Source: Myxococcales bacterium
GTDB lineage: Bacteria; Myxococcota; Myxococcia; Myxococcales; Myxococcaceae
NCBI GenBank assembly: GCA_016191815.1
Contig: JACPVI010000081.1
Location: 62,001-126,000, forward strand
Direction of reading: 5' to 3'
DNA: 64,000 bases
In this document: one piece after another, positions 42,184 to 51,378 of the stretch
How the letters are laid out: every line of letters begins with the position of its first letter
How positions within the stretch are numbered: position 1 is the first letter of the stretch
The notes under the pieces: model-generated
Seen by the model: the letters and a program-made list of their open reading frames with translations, nothing else
Databases searched by the model: none
What the model was told of the DNA's origin: nothing
Position numbers and translations under genes: made by a program

Positions 42184-44793
42184 TCACCCACCAGGATCGA
42201 TGCCGGTCACGATGGTGCCAAGGTCGAGGCCGCCGGTGTAGCCGTAGGAGACGTAGGCATCGTAGCCGTACACGGTCACACCAGCGCCAGGCATGGTGGT
42301 GACTCCGGGCTTCGCGACCACCGTCACCGTGTGCGTGCCTGTCGAGATGGGTTGGTTCTTCACCTTGAAGGTCGTGCCCGAGATGGCCACAAAGCCGGCG
42401 ATTGCGGAGCCGTCCACCTCGACCGAAGCCACCACCGTGTCGTCGATCGCGATGGCCAGGTAGTTGTCCTTGATGCCTGGCGCGGCGAGCAGCGTGTAGC
42501 TCGATCGCCATTGTTCAGCGGGCGGCAGCAGGACCATCGATGGGTCACCCTGCTCGGGCTGCGTCGGCAGCCCGGTCGGCCCCTGCCCGGGGAAAAACTG
42601 CGCCACCGCAATCGGATTATCGGCGGTGATCACGAAGCTCGAGCGGGACTTGAATTCCATGTAGGCGCCGCCCGCCAGCCGGCAGTTGTTGGTGGCGATG
42701 GTCCCGCTCAGGCAGCGATTGGGCAGGAGCACGTCCGCAGCCGCAGGGGCGGCAGGTGCGAAGGTGATCAGCGTTCCGTTGGGGCAGGTGGAGGCCGGGC
42801 AACTCGCCACGATCTTCCAGTGATCCGGTGGGGAGTTGGTGGCGAACTGCTGGTTCGCGAGCCGCAGGGGATAGCTTGCTTGGGCCACGAATCTCTTCCC
42901 CCATGTCGAGAAGGGGAAGATCTGTTCTTCCACGTGGTCGCACGCGACCCGGTTGTACGGCTTGGTGATGCACGCCGCTCCGCCGAAGACAGCGATTGGC
43001 TTGCTGGAGCTGATCACCGTCCCGGTGAGATCATTGTCCACCCGGCAAATGTTCGAGGGCTTGCAGGGGCCGATCCCGCCGCAGAACGGATTGCCGCCGC
43101 ACTCGATGTAGCTGATTCCAAGGTTGGTCGTCGCCACTTGGAGCACGTCGTAGCTGTTCATCGTGAAGACACGGGTGTCTCCCTTGTTCATCGCAGCGAC
43201 CGTGCCACCGCCGACCGTCTTCGCGGACGACTTGAAGGTGACGGTGGTGTTGTCCTGGGTGGCAACTACGGTGACGTGACCGGTCACGTCGAAGTCGGGC
43301 GGCTGGTTGAGGCCGTCGCTGAAGACCACATGCTCGTTTGACATCACCACATGGCTGATGCCAAGGATGTGCTCAGGCAGCAGGAGCGACGCGTCGTTGG
43401 AGTAGGTGTTGTAGCGACAGCGGTTGTTGTTTTCGCAGACTCCCCAAGTCCCGGGATCGAACGCCGAGTAGTCGCCATACGCGTTGCAGTCGCTGCTCAG
43501 CGGCGCGTAGAAGAAGTCCTGGGTGCAGTTCTTGTTGACGGTCTTCGTCGCGGTCAACGGGTTGAACTGGTAGAGGGTAATCGGCTTGGTCGAGGTGATG
43601 CGGTAGCCGAATCGCGCGAGGCCGGTGCTCGCGACGCCCGTTGGGTTGCTCGCCGGCCCGATCGACTGCCAGGGGACATAGATGACCTGCAGCCCCTTGG
43701 TGGCGGCGTCGTTCCGTCCAGGGACGGTCACGGTCTTCAACCTCACCGGGACGCCGCCCTGGTGCCGCCACACTTCCACGGTGGCGGCCAAGGTCGACCG
43801 GTTGGCGACGACGAAGGCGAAATCCGAGTCCGCGGTCCCCTGTCCGCTTTGCGTGCCTCCCTTGAAATACCTGTCTACCGAGTTGTCCTGCACCGCCGTC
43901 CAGTAGGAGCAGCCGAAGTAGCTCTTCGCCTTCGCCGCGTCCACGCACTCGTCCACGCACACTCCCGACTGGCACTCCGCCCCCGCGGTGTAACCCGGCA
44001 GCGAAGAGCAGGTGACGTCGGTCCAGGCTCCGACCGAGCTGCACACCTGCTGCGTCTTCGTGTCCTTGCACTGCGTCGAGCCGGGGAAGCACGAAGGAGG
44101 CGTACACCTCGCCGGCGACGTCCCGCTCGGCGCCTCGCACTTCTTGGTGATGCAGGTCCCGTCGAAGCTGTCGCCGTTGTTCGCCCACTTCCACGCCAAA
44201 GTCTCGTCCGAAGTCCGCTGGCAGGCCTGCGCCACCTGGCCCCCGTCCGCGTCCGCGGCACAGCGAGTCGTGTCCGGAGCGCACTCCCGGCACTCACCCT
44301 GATTGCACGCCCCCCCGCCCGAGCAGGTCACCGTCCTCGTGCCGCTCCCGTCGTCCAGGCACACCGTGACCAGCTTGCTGTTCACCGTGTCGCAGATGGT
44401 GGAGCCCGGCCGGCACGCCAGGCACTTCTCGTTCAGGCAGAAGCCCGAAGGCGGCGGACAGCTCTGCTTGAGCTGCCACTTGCCGTCCGGCCCGCAGTGT
44501 TCGATGGCCTTGTTGTCCGCGCTGCAGCGCTCCGCCCCGTTGGTGCATGGCACCGGCGGCACTCCCGCATCCGGCACCTGAGGCCTCGGCTCGCACGCCC
44601 CGGTGAGCAGGTTGCACCGCTGGCCGGCCGCGCAGTCACCGTCCCGGTCGCAGAAGAACTCGCACTCCCCATCCACCACCCGCTCGCTCGGCCCGCATAA
44701 AAGCCCCGCGTCCGGAGGCGGGCGCGTCTGCACCTTCTCTCGGCATCCCGAAGCCAGCGCCAAAAGCACTGCCGCTAACGCTGCTCTCTTCAT
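42184..44793 (-). CDS. Surface lipoprotein with IgGFc-binding domain
   Basis: 869 residues from ATG 44791-44793. Lipoprotein signal (AALAAVLLALASGC). Residues about 20-300 hold repeated Cys-rich modules (CDRDGDCAAGQRCN, CAPDTTRCAADADGG, CFPGSTQCKDTKTQQVC), each about 40-50 residues. The C-terminal 550 residues carry the IgGFc-binding N-terminal-type domain: DFAFVVANRSTLAATVEVWR, LLPEHILGISHVVMSN, GHVTVVATQDNTTVTFKSSA, CDHVEEQIFPFSTWGKRFV and GLPTQPEQGDPSMVLLPPAE. In animals this domain occurs in mucin-like FCGBP; in myxobacteria it is common in large adhesin-like surface proteins. Adhesion is a guess. Confidence 0.85.
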   Translation of the reverse strand: MKRAALAAVLLALASGCREKVQTRPPPDAGLLCGPSERVVDGECEFFCDRDGDCAAGQRCNLLTGACEPRPQVPDAGVPPVPCTNGAERCSADNKAIEHCGPDGKWQLKQSCPPPSGFCLNEKCLACRPGSTICDTVNSKLVTVCLDDGSGTRTVTCSGGGACNQGECRECAPDTTRCAADADGGQVAQACQRTSDETLAWKWANNGDSFDGTCITKKCEAPSGTSPARCTPPSCFPGSTQCKDTKTQQVCSSVGAWTDVTCSSLPGYTAGAECQSGVCVDECVDAAKAKSYFGCSYWTAVQDNSVDRYFKGGTQSGQGTADSDFAFVVANRSTLAATVEVWRHQGGVPVRLKTVTVPGRNDAATKGLQVIYVPWQSIGPASNPTGVASTGLARFGYRITSTKPITLYQFNPLTATKTVNKNCTQDFFYAPLSSDCNAYGDYSAFDPGTWGVCENNNRCRYNTYSNDASLLLPEHILGISHVVMSNEHVVFSDGLNQPPDFDVTGHVTVVATQDNTTVTFKSSAKTVGGGTVAAMNKGDTRVFTMNSYDVLQVATTNLGISYIECGGNPFCGGIGPCKPSNICRVDNDLTGTVISSSKPIAVFGGAACITKPYNRVACDHVEEQIFPFSTWGKRFVAQASYPLRLANQQFATNSPPDHWKIVASCPASTCPNGTLITFAPAAPAAADVLLPNRCLSGTIATNNCRLAGGAYMEFKSRSSFVITADNPIAVAQFFPGQGPTGLPTQPEQGDPSMVLLPPAEQWRSSYTLLAAPGIKDNYLAIAIDDTVVASVEVDGSAIAGFVAISGTTFKVKNQPISTGTHTVTVVAKPGVTTMPGAGVTVYGYDAYVSYGYTGGLDLGTIVTGIDPGG

Positions 44794-44889
44794 CGCGTCC
44801 CCTCTACTTCCGAGGCCCATTCGCCCGCGGCCGCGAGCGAGGGCGCGCACTATAGCCTGAGGGGCGAGCAAGACGCCTCTCCGCCCGGT

Positions 44890-45093
44890 TCACAGCCCCG
44901 CGGCGGCGATCATCGCCTGAGCCAGCGGTGCCTCTATTCGTCCCTCTCGCGCCAGGACGCCGAAGCTGGCGGCGTAGTCCTCGGCCGGCGGCAGCCCTTC
45001 ATCCGCGATCCAGTGCGCGGCGAGATCGATGCACTCCTGGATGGCGAGGAGCAGGTAGAACATCGCGAGGTCTCGCTCCTTGCGCTACGCCAT
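44890..45093 (-). pseudogene. HepT (DUF86) toxin-family remnant
   Basis: Minus-strand reading from ATG 45091 hits TAG at 45085-45087 after two codons; beyond it the frame reads RKERDLAMFYLLLAIQECID, then LAAHWIADEGLPPAEDYAAS and FGVLAREGRIEAPLAQAMIA, ending AAGL at TGA 44890. This is the body of a HepT-like protein, but it stops where the functional motif RNxxxH (RNRIAH) should follow. So the gene is broken at both ends. The nucleotidyltransferase partner (MntA) usually lies upstream; no readable GSxARG motif is found there. It is a decayed HepT/MntA module. Confidence 0.6.
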
Positions 45094-45341
45094 GAAGTGG
45101 TCCCCGCCGCCGAGCAGGACAGGCTCCGCGTCGGCCTCACGGGGGCATCGCCGAGGCCCGGGCGTCGGCTGCGGTCGGCCCGAGCGAGGAGGGCCGCGAC
45201 TTGGAGCGATCGGCGGGCGCCGCGATCGACCGGGGCCTCGACCGGGCTCGCCCGAGCGGCACGAAGGTTGCGACCGGCACCGACCGGCTTCACTGCCTCG
45301 ACTGGTTGATGTTTCGATCGGCTCGGCCCGAGCGGGACGCG
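45094..45341. other. Non-coding stretch upstream of the HepT remnant
   Basis: 248 bp between the HepT remnant and the 3' end of aglZ. It is rich in GCTCGGCCCGAGCG-type short repeats. If an MntA gene was here, too many changes have occurred to read it. Confidence 0.3.
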
Positions 45342-48300
45342 CTACTTGTCCAACTCGTCCACCAGCGAGGTCCAGTCGTCCTCGGTCGGCTCTCGCAGGG
45401 CCGGCCGGCCGCTCATCAGCACGGTGCGGTCCGCCGCCCCCTCGTCGATCTCCTGCGGCGGCGGATTCTTCACCGCCGCCTGCGGCGACGGACGGGAGCC
45501 AGAAGGCGCCGCCGCCCCGCCCACTCGAGGTCCCGGCCTCGGCGCCAAGGCCGCCGGCGGCCGCCCCGGCATCGTCACCTCGCCGGGGATCTGATTCGGC
45601 TTGGTGACTTGCTCCTCGCCCACGCCAAGCGGAGCCCCCGGCCTTGGCCCCGCCGGAACCGGCACCCGCTGGGTCGCCCCCCCGCCGCCCTGGGCCTTGC
45701 TCTTGTATCGGTCGCGCTCCAGCTCCACCACCTTGAGCTGCTTGCTCTTCTCCTGGAGCGCCTGCTGCAGCCTCTGCAGCTCCTGCGCCTTGATCGCTTC
45801 CCGGCGGTCCGTCTCCTGCTTGTGCTTGGCGACTAGGTCGTCCAGCTCCTTGAGCTGCCGCGACTCCAGCTCCTTCTTCTCCCTCGCCAGCGCCCCCAGC
45901 TTGGCGATCACCTCGTTCGCCTTCCCCTCCGCCTGGGCGATCCGCCCCTGCAGCTCCTTCTCGCTGCGCACCTTGGCCGCGTGGGCGTTCTCGTACGCAA
46001 GCTGCAACTCCTGGATCTTCCTCGCCCGGCTGGCGAGCTGCTCCTGGGCCTCCTTGAGCTTCGCCTCGAGCTCCCCGGCGCGGGCGGCGCCCTCCTGGGC
46101 GGCTTGAGCCGTCCTGGCCTCGGCCTTCTGCGCCCTCCCCGATAGCTCCTCCACCTGTCGCGTCAGCGCGGCCTTCGTCCCCTCGAGCGACTTGGACAGC
46201 TCGCCGATGCGGGCGTTCGCCTGCTGGAGCTGCGCGTTCGCCCTCTCCCTCAACCCGTCGCGCTCGGTCGCGAGCGCCTGCGCCTGCTGCTGGGCCGCGG
46301 TGAGCTGCATGGTGCGCTGCTCCAGCTCCGCGCGCACCGACTCCAGCTCTCCTCCGGCGGCCTCCAGCTTGTGCGCCGCATCCTCCTGCCTCTTCCGCGA
46401 CTCGTCCGCCGAGGCCCGAAGCCGCGCCTCGGCCTGCTTTACCTGCTCGGCCTTCGCGGCGACCTCGCGGGTCAGCGCCTCTCCCTGGCGGGCCTTCTCC
46501 TGGTTGGCCGCCGCCAGTTTGCGCAAGGTGTCCGACAGCTCCTGGCTCTTCTTGGAGAGATCGTTCTGGAGCAGCTCCTCGCGGCGGTGGGACTCCTCGG
46601 TGAGCGTGTGGATGCGCTCCTCCAGGTGCCCGTGGGTGTCCTCGGCGTGGGCGAGCCTCGAGGTGAGCTGGGTCACCTCCGCCACCCGCTGCCCCAGCTC
46701 CTGCTTGGTGGCCGCGAGCTGATCGGCGAGATCCTGGCCCTGCGCCTGGGCGTCCTGGAGATTCTCGGTGAGCTGGGCGATCTCCAACCCGGTGCTCTCC
46801 CGGAGCGAGGCGTGGGTGGCCCGCTCCCCCTCCAGGGCCTCCTTGGTGTCGGCCAGCGAGGCCTCGGAGGACGCCAGCTCGGCGGAGGTGGCCTCCAGCC
46901 GGTTGCGGAGATCGTCCCGCTCGCCGGTCAGCTCCTCGGCGGTGCGGCTGCTCTCGGCCTGCAGCTCCTCGTGCGCCGACTTCTCCGCCTCGTAGTTGCC
47001 TTTCGCCTCGGAGAGATCCGCCCGGAGCTGGCCGAGCTGCCCGGTCAGCTCCTCCTCGAGGTGCGCCTTGGCCGCCTCGGTCTGGCGGAGCACGTTGGTG
47101 ACGCGGGCGATCTCGTTTCGCGCCGCCTTGACCTCGCCCTCCCGCTCGGTGCGCTCCTGGAGCGTGCGCTGGAGGTCCGCCTGGCTCTTCCCCAGCGTGT
47201 CCTGGGTGGCCCGCAGCTCCCCCTCGCGGACGGAGAGCGTCTCTTGGGTCTCGGTGAGCGCGTTCTGGGTGGCGGACAGCTCCTTGGAGGTCTCGTCCAA
47301 CGACTTCGATAGCTCTTCGATCCGGCCGTCCCGGTCGGCGAGGTCGGTGTTCAGCCCATCGATGGTCCGCTCGCGGTCGGCGAGGTCGGCCTCCAGCATC
47401 GCCCCCCGCGCGTCCCGGTCGGTGATGGTGCGCTCGGCGATCTCCAGCTTGGTGGAAAGCTCGTCGAGCCGCTCCTGCCGGGCCGAAAGCTCGGCCTTCT
47501 GCCCTTCGATGGTCTGCTCCCGCCCCTCCAGCGTGGCCTGGAGGTCCGCCAGCTCGTTGGAGAGCTGGCCGATGCGCCCGTCGGCCAAGGAGAGCCGGCC
47601 GGTGAGGTCCTGCTCGAGCTGGTCCTTGCCGTCGCGCAGCGCCGCCAGCTCGATGGACAGCTCCTGCTCGCGGTCGGCGGCGGCGGCTTTCTGGGCCTCG
47701 ATCTCGCCCTCCAGCTCGCCCACGTCCTCGAGCTTCTGCTGGAGCTGGGCGCGCAGGTCCGCCTCGCCCTTCTCGCCCCGCTCGATGGCGTCGGCGAGCT
47801 CCTTCTCGAGCTGGGCGATCTTCGCGTCCCGCTCGGCCAGCCGGTCGGTCATCGACTGGGCGATCCCGTCGCGCTGGATGCGCAGGTCCTCGGCCTTGGC
47901 GTTGGCGCGCTCCAGCTCGCCCTCGAGGTCGGTCACCTGCCCGGTGAAGCGCTGGGTGGTGCTCTCCAGCTCGGCGCGGAGCCGCTCGATCTCCGCGTCG
48001 GCTGCTTGGCCGTGCTCCTCGGCCTTCCCCAGCCGCGCCTCGAGCGATCGCACCGTCTGGTCGCGCTCGTCGCGGGTGCTCTGGAGCGTGTCGGAGAGCT
48101 CCTTCACCTCGGCGTCGTACTGCTGGTAGCGGAGGTCGCGCGCGCTCACCGCCTCCGCCAGCTCGAGGCGGGAGCCCTCCAGCTCGTCCTTGAGCTTCTG
48201 GACCTCGGCGTCTTTGGCCGCCACCGTCTCGAGGAGCTGCTTCTCCTTCACCTCGAACTCGAGGGTGGTGACCAAGAGGTGCTTCTCCACCTTCTCGCGC

Positions 48301-49340
48301 TCGGAGCGCTCGCTCTCCAGCTCCACCGCGCGGCGGGCCAGCTCCTCGTCGCGGGCGGAGATCTCCTTCCGGAGCAGGTTGATGTCCTTCTCCTTGGCGG
48401 AGACGACCTCGATGACCTCCTTCTCGCCGACGAACTTCTGCAGCAGCAGGTCGTCGACGATCTGCCCGTGCTCGCGCTCCTTCCGGACCAAGGTAGCCTC
48501 GGCCTCGTTGAGCCGATGCACCAGGTCGTCGCTCTGGATCTTGAGGCCCTGGATCTCCACGTCCTTCTCGTGGACCCGGTCCTCGACCGAGAGCAGCTCC
48601 CGCTCGCGGACGCTCCAGATCTCCGAGATGCGGGCGACCTGCGCCTCGCGCACCTTGAGCTGCTCCCGGAGCATCTGGATCTTCCCCTCCGGGGTACCCA
48701 TCAGCTCGCGGCGCTGGGCGGGACGGGCGACCTCCTTCGACTCGGCCAAGAGCTCGGCCTTCCGGTCGGCGATGGACTGGAAGGTGCGGTCGAGGAAGGA
48801 GCGGTCCTCCTCGGTGATCGCCGAGCGGCGCTCCCGCTTGGGCAGCCGCGGCGGCCCGCTCGAGGTGCGGATCGGCGGCGGCATCGGCGGCGGCTCGGAC
48901 TTCGGCGGTGCCCCGGCGAGCGCGCTGTCGATCGAGGCGTCCAGCTCGTCCGCCTCCCCGGGGCCGCTCACCGGGAGCACTCGCATGGTGAGCTCGGTGA
49001 GCTCCCCCATCTCGAAGGGAATGGTGAGGTAGCCGTCGGCCGCGTCAGGGCTCTGGGCGTGCTGGGCCAGGCCCTCCTGGGCCACGTCCGAGGAAAGGAG
49101 CACCACCGGCAGGTTCTGGCCGAAGCGCCCCTTCTTGATCTGCTTGCAGAGGTGGAAGCCGCTCTGGCCGGGCAGCTCGGCGCGGAGCACCACCAGATCC
49201 GGCCGGCGCTTCTCCAGCTCGCGCAGCGCCTCCTCCGCCGTGCCGGCGATCGCGGTGTGGTACCCCGCGCCCTTCAGCACGGAGGCCATGGTGAGTGCGG
49301 TCTCGTTCTGACTCTCGACGATGAGGACTCGGCGCTCCAT
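45342..49340 (-). CDS. aglZ: AglZ-like gliding motility protein (pseudo-receiver plus long coiled coil)
   Basis: 1332 residues. The N-terminal 125 residues are a receiver-like domain (VLIVESQNETALTMASVLKG, LPGQSGFHLCKQIKKG, IPFEMGELTEL). At the place of the phospho-Asp it has Arg (PDLVVLRAELPG), so it is a pseudo-receiver. After a Pro-rich linker, residues about 170-1230 are almost unbroken heptad coiled coil, then a Pro/Gly-rich C-terminus. Myxococcus AglZ has the same plan and length, binds the GTPase MglA and marks gliding focal adhesions at the leading pole. FrzS is shorter with fewer coiled-coil repeats. The gene is preceded by a GT4 gene on the same strand. Name assigned by architecture and recalled N-terminal similarity. 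Confidence 0.85.
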   Translation of the reverse strand: MERRVLIVESQNETALTMASVLKGAGYHTAIAGTAEEALRELEKRRPDLVVLRAELPGQSGFHLCKQIKKGRFGQNLPVVLLSSDVAQEGLAQHAQSPDAADGYLTIPFEMGELTELTMRVLPVSGPGEADELDASIDSALAGAPPKSEPPPMPPPIRTSSGPPRLPKRERRSAITEEDRSFLDRTFQSIADRKAELLAESKEVARPAQRRELMGTPEGKIQMLREQLKVREAQVARISEIWSVRERELLSVEDRVHEKDVEIQGLKIQSDDLVHRLNEAEATLVRKEREHGQIVDDLLLQKFVGEKEVIEVVSAKEKDINLLRKEISARDEELARRAVELESERSEREKVEKHLLVTTLEFEVKEKQLLETVAAKDAEVQKLKDELEGSRLELAEAVSARDLRYQQYDAEVKELSDTLQSTRDERDQTVRSLEARLGKAEEHGQAADAEIERLRAELESTTQRFTGQVTDLEGELERANAKAEDLRIQRDGIAQSMTDRLAERDAKIAQLEKELADAIERGEKGEADLRAQLQQKLEDVGELEGEIEAQKAAAADREQELSIELAALRDGKDQLEQDLTGRLSLADGRIGQLSNELADLQATLEGREQTIEGQKAELSARQERLDELSTKLEIAERTITDRDARGAMLEADLADRERTIDGLNTDLADRDGRIEELSKSLDETSKELSATQNALTETQETLSVREGELRATQDTLGKSQADLQRTLQERTEREGEVKAARNEIARVTNVLRQTEAAKAHLEEELTGQLGQLRADLSEAKGNYEAEKSAHEELQAESSRTAEELTGERDDLRNRLEATSAELASSEASLADTKEALEGERATHASLRESTGLEIAQLTENLQDAQAQGQDLADQLAATKQELGQRVAEVTQLTSRLAHAEDTHGHLEERIHTLTEESHRREELLQNDLSKKSQELSDTLRKLAAANQEKARQGEALTREVAAKAEQVKQAEARLRASADESRKRQEDAAHKLEAAGGELESVRAELEQRTMQLTAAQQQAQALATERDGLRERANAQLQQANARIGELSKSLEGTKAALTRQVEELSGRAQKAEARTAQAAQEGAARAGELEAKLKEAQEQLASRARKIQELQLAYENAHAAKVRSEKELQGRIAQAEGKANEVIAKLGALAREKKELESRQLKELDDLVAKHKQETDRREAIKAQELQRLQQALQEKSKQLKVVELERDRYKSKAQGGGGATQRVPVPAGPRPGAPLGVGEEQVTKPNQIPGEVTMPGRPPAALAPRPGPRVGGAAAPSGSRPSPQAAVKNPPPQEIDEGAADRTVLMSGRPALREPTEDDWTSLVDELDK

Positions 49341-49433
49341 GGTGGCCTGGGCTGGAGGTCGCGGCCATCCTAACCACCCACCGCCGCCGCTGGAAAGGCA
49401 GCGTTGCGCGGGCTGACCGCCAAGGACGATCCG

Positions 49434-51260
49434 CTAGGGTTTCTCGGAGCGCGACGGCTTGGGCTCTCCCGGCTCCTCCTTCCCCGGAAAAGTGGTCGGC
49501 GGTGGCGGCCGGGCGAACTGGGTGACCTCCGGCGGGCAGTAGCCGTGGGCGATCTGCGCGAGCCAGGGGTCCATCCTGGAGGGCAAAGGCACCGCCTCGT
49601 CATCCACGATGTCCTCGGCCGACACCTCCACCGGCTCCTCGGCCGGAGGCGGAGCGGGAACCCGCACCGGCGGTCCCGGAGGCGGCTGCGAAGAAGCGTT
49701 CGATGGCGCGATCGGGAAGAGCACCGGCGGCCCAGGCGGTGGTCCGAAGGCGGCGGGCTCCACGTCGATCGGGAAAAGCACCGGCGGGCCTGCGTTCGAG
49801 CGGGCGGCGGCCTCCGGCGGCGCGCCCGGAGTAGGGACGGCCTCGGGCGGAGCGTCGAGGATCACCGCCGGGATCTCCACCTGCGTGCCCGCCTCGGAGT
49901 CGGCGGGCGCCATAGGCTCGGCCAGCGGGGAGGTGATCGCCCCGGTGGGCGTGATCTCGACAGCGGGGGGCTCCGGCAAGGGAATGGCCGGGTCGGTCTT
50001 CGGCCCCTCTTTCGGAGCGTCGGGGAGGACGCGGCTGGTCGGGGTACCGACCTGGGTGACGTGGCCGTCTTCCGGTTTCCGCGCGCCCGGCTGCTGGCCC
50101 AGAAGCTCGTGGTAGATCTCCAAGAGCTGTTTTTGCACCACCAGCCCGTCGAGATGGGCAGCCGCCTCTGCCCGGCCCCTCCCGCCCAGCTCCACCCGCT
50201 TCGAGGGGTCCTTGGCGAGGGTGGCCAGAAGCTCTCCCAGCGCCTTGTAGTCGCCGGGGGCGTGGAAGAGGGTGGCGGCCTCGAGGAGCAGCTCGCGCGT
50301 CACCGGGAGGTCCGAGGCGATCACCGGCCGGCCGGCGCCGAAGTACTCGGAGGCCTTCGCGAGCGGGCCGCCCTGGTGCCGGTTCCGCTCCACGTCGTCC
50401 AAAGGCAGCACTCCGACGTCGCTTTGGCCCAAGAGCCTGTGCAGCTCCTCCGCGGGCGAAGGGGGGTGGAACTCCACCTTCCCGGCGAGCTTGAGCTCGT
50501 CGACGAGATCCTCGAGCAGCGGCTGCCAGTCGGGGTGCTTGGGGCCGGCGAGCGAGAGCCTCACCTCCGTCTGGCGGGTGGCCTGCTGCATCGCGCGGAG
50601 CAAGGTCGGCAACCCCTGGTAGCCGACCTGGCTGCCCAGGTAGAGGACGCGCATCGGCGAGCCGTCGGGCAGGCCGATCGCCTCCGGCTTGTACGGCTCG
50701 AGGTCCACCGGAGCCCGCATGATCCGCACCAGCCCGTCCGCCACGCCCAGGCCGTGGATGAAGCGGCGGGTGGTGGGCGAGCCGGTGACCACCAGGTCCG
50801 CGTTCATCAGGCAGTACAGCTCCTGCCTCCGCACCTTGGAAAGGAAACGCCGGTCGCCCTCGATCTGCGGGTGGGTGTAGCGAAGCTCGCGCGAGGGGAA
50901 GGTATGCGCCTCGTACAGGAGCCGGAAGCCGAACTCCTCCCGCCGCTCGCACAGGGCGTAACCGCCGAAGGGATCGGTGAAGTGCGCCAGCACGTAGTCC
51001 TCGCTCTCGAGCTGCCGGCGCACCGCGCGGTCGAAGGCCAGCAGCTTGGAGTGGAGGTCTCCGGTGCCGACCGGCACCCTGAGCAGGCGCGCGCCCTGGT
51101 AGCGCTCGATGTGCGAGTGGTCGGGCGTCTTGGCCGAGAGCACCACCACCTGAAAGCGGTCGGAGAGCCCCTTCAGGTACTCGGTGAGCCGGCGCGCCGA
51201 GCCCGTCGGCCCGGGGATGACGTCGAAGGTGCAGATCAGAAGTCGCGGCAGCTCGCTCAA
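49434..51260 (-). CDS. GT4-type glycosyltransferase with long Pro-rich C-terminal extension
   Basis: 608 residues from TTG 51258-51260; upstream GTG codons are alternatives. Residues 1-385 are a GT-B glycosyltransferase of the group 1 type: LLICTFDVIPGPTGSARRLT, LLYEAHTFPSRELR, MRVLYLGSQVGYQGLPTLLR, GPLAKASEYFGAGRPVIASD (the conserved E region). The last 220 residues are Pro/Ala/Glu-rich with the recurring PPVLFPI motif (PGPPVLFPIAP), probably disordered. It may build a cell-surface or storage glycan. Its gene precedes aglZ (93 bp gap) and is divergent from the DUF4912 and GH57 genes. Confidence 0.82.
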   Translation of the reverse strand: MSELPRLLICTFDVIPGPTGSARRLTEYLKGLSDRFQVVVLSAKTPDHSHIERYQGARLLRVPVGTGDLHSKLLAFDRAVRRQLESEDYVLAHFTDPFGGYALCERREEFGFRLLYEAHTFPSRELRYTHPQIEGDRRFLSKVRRQELYCLMNADLVVTGSPTTRRFIHGLGVADGLVRIMRAPVDLEPYKPEAIGLPDGSPMRVLYLGSQVGYQGLPTLLRAMQQATRQTEVRLSLAGPKHPDWQPLLEDLVDELKLAGKVEFHPPSPAEELHRLLGQSDVGVLPLDDVERNRHQGGPLAKASEYFGAGRPVIASDLPVTRELLLEAATLFHAPGDYKALGELLATLAKDPSKRVELGGRGRAEAAAHLDGLVVQKQLLEIYHELLGQQPGARKPEDGHVTQVGTPTSRVLPDAPKEGPKTDPAIPLPEPPAVEITPTGAITSPLAEPMAPADSEAGTQVEIPAVILDAPPEAVPTPGAPPEAAARSNAGPPVLFPIDVEPAAFGPPPGPPVLFPIAPSNASSQPPPGPPVRVPAPPPAEEPVEVSAEDIVDDEAVPLPSRMDPWLAQIAHGYCPPEVTQFARPPPPTTFPGKEEPGEPKPSRSEKP

Positions 51261-51378
51261 GGCGCGCGCAGGATAGCGCACTGAACGAGCGCTGTTCGGG
51301 GCTCGGCGCACGAATGCGGACAGCCGGCTGCGGAAGTCGTTGACCCGCGCGCCGCCAGTGCATAAAGGGCCGCGCGCT

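Noticed and set aside
46192-48129. Long plus-strand frames opposite aglZ
   Set aside because: They are Ser/Arg-rich antisense of the Glu/Leu coiled coil and carry no recognisable domain.
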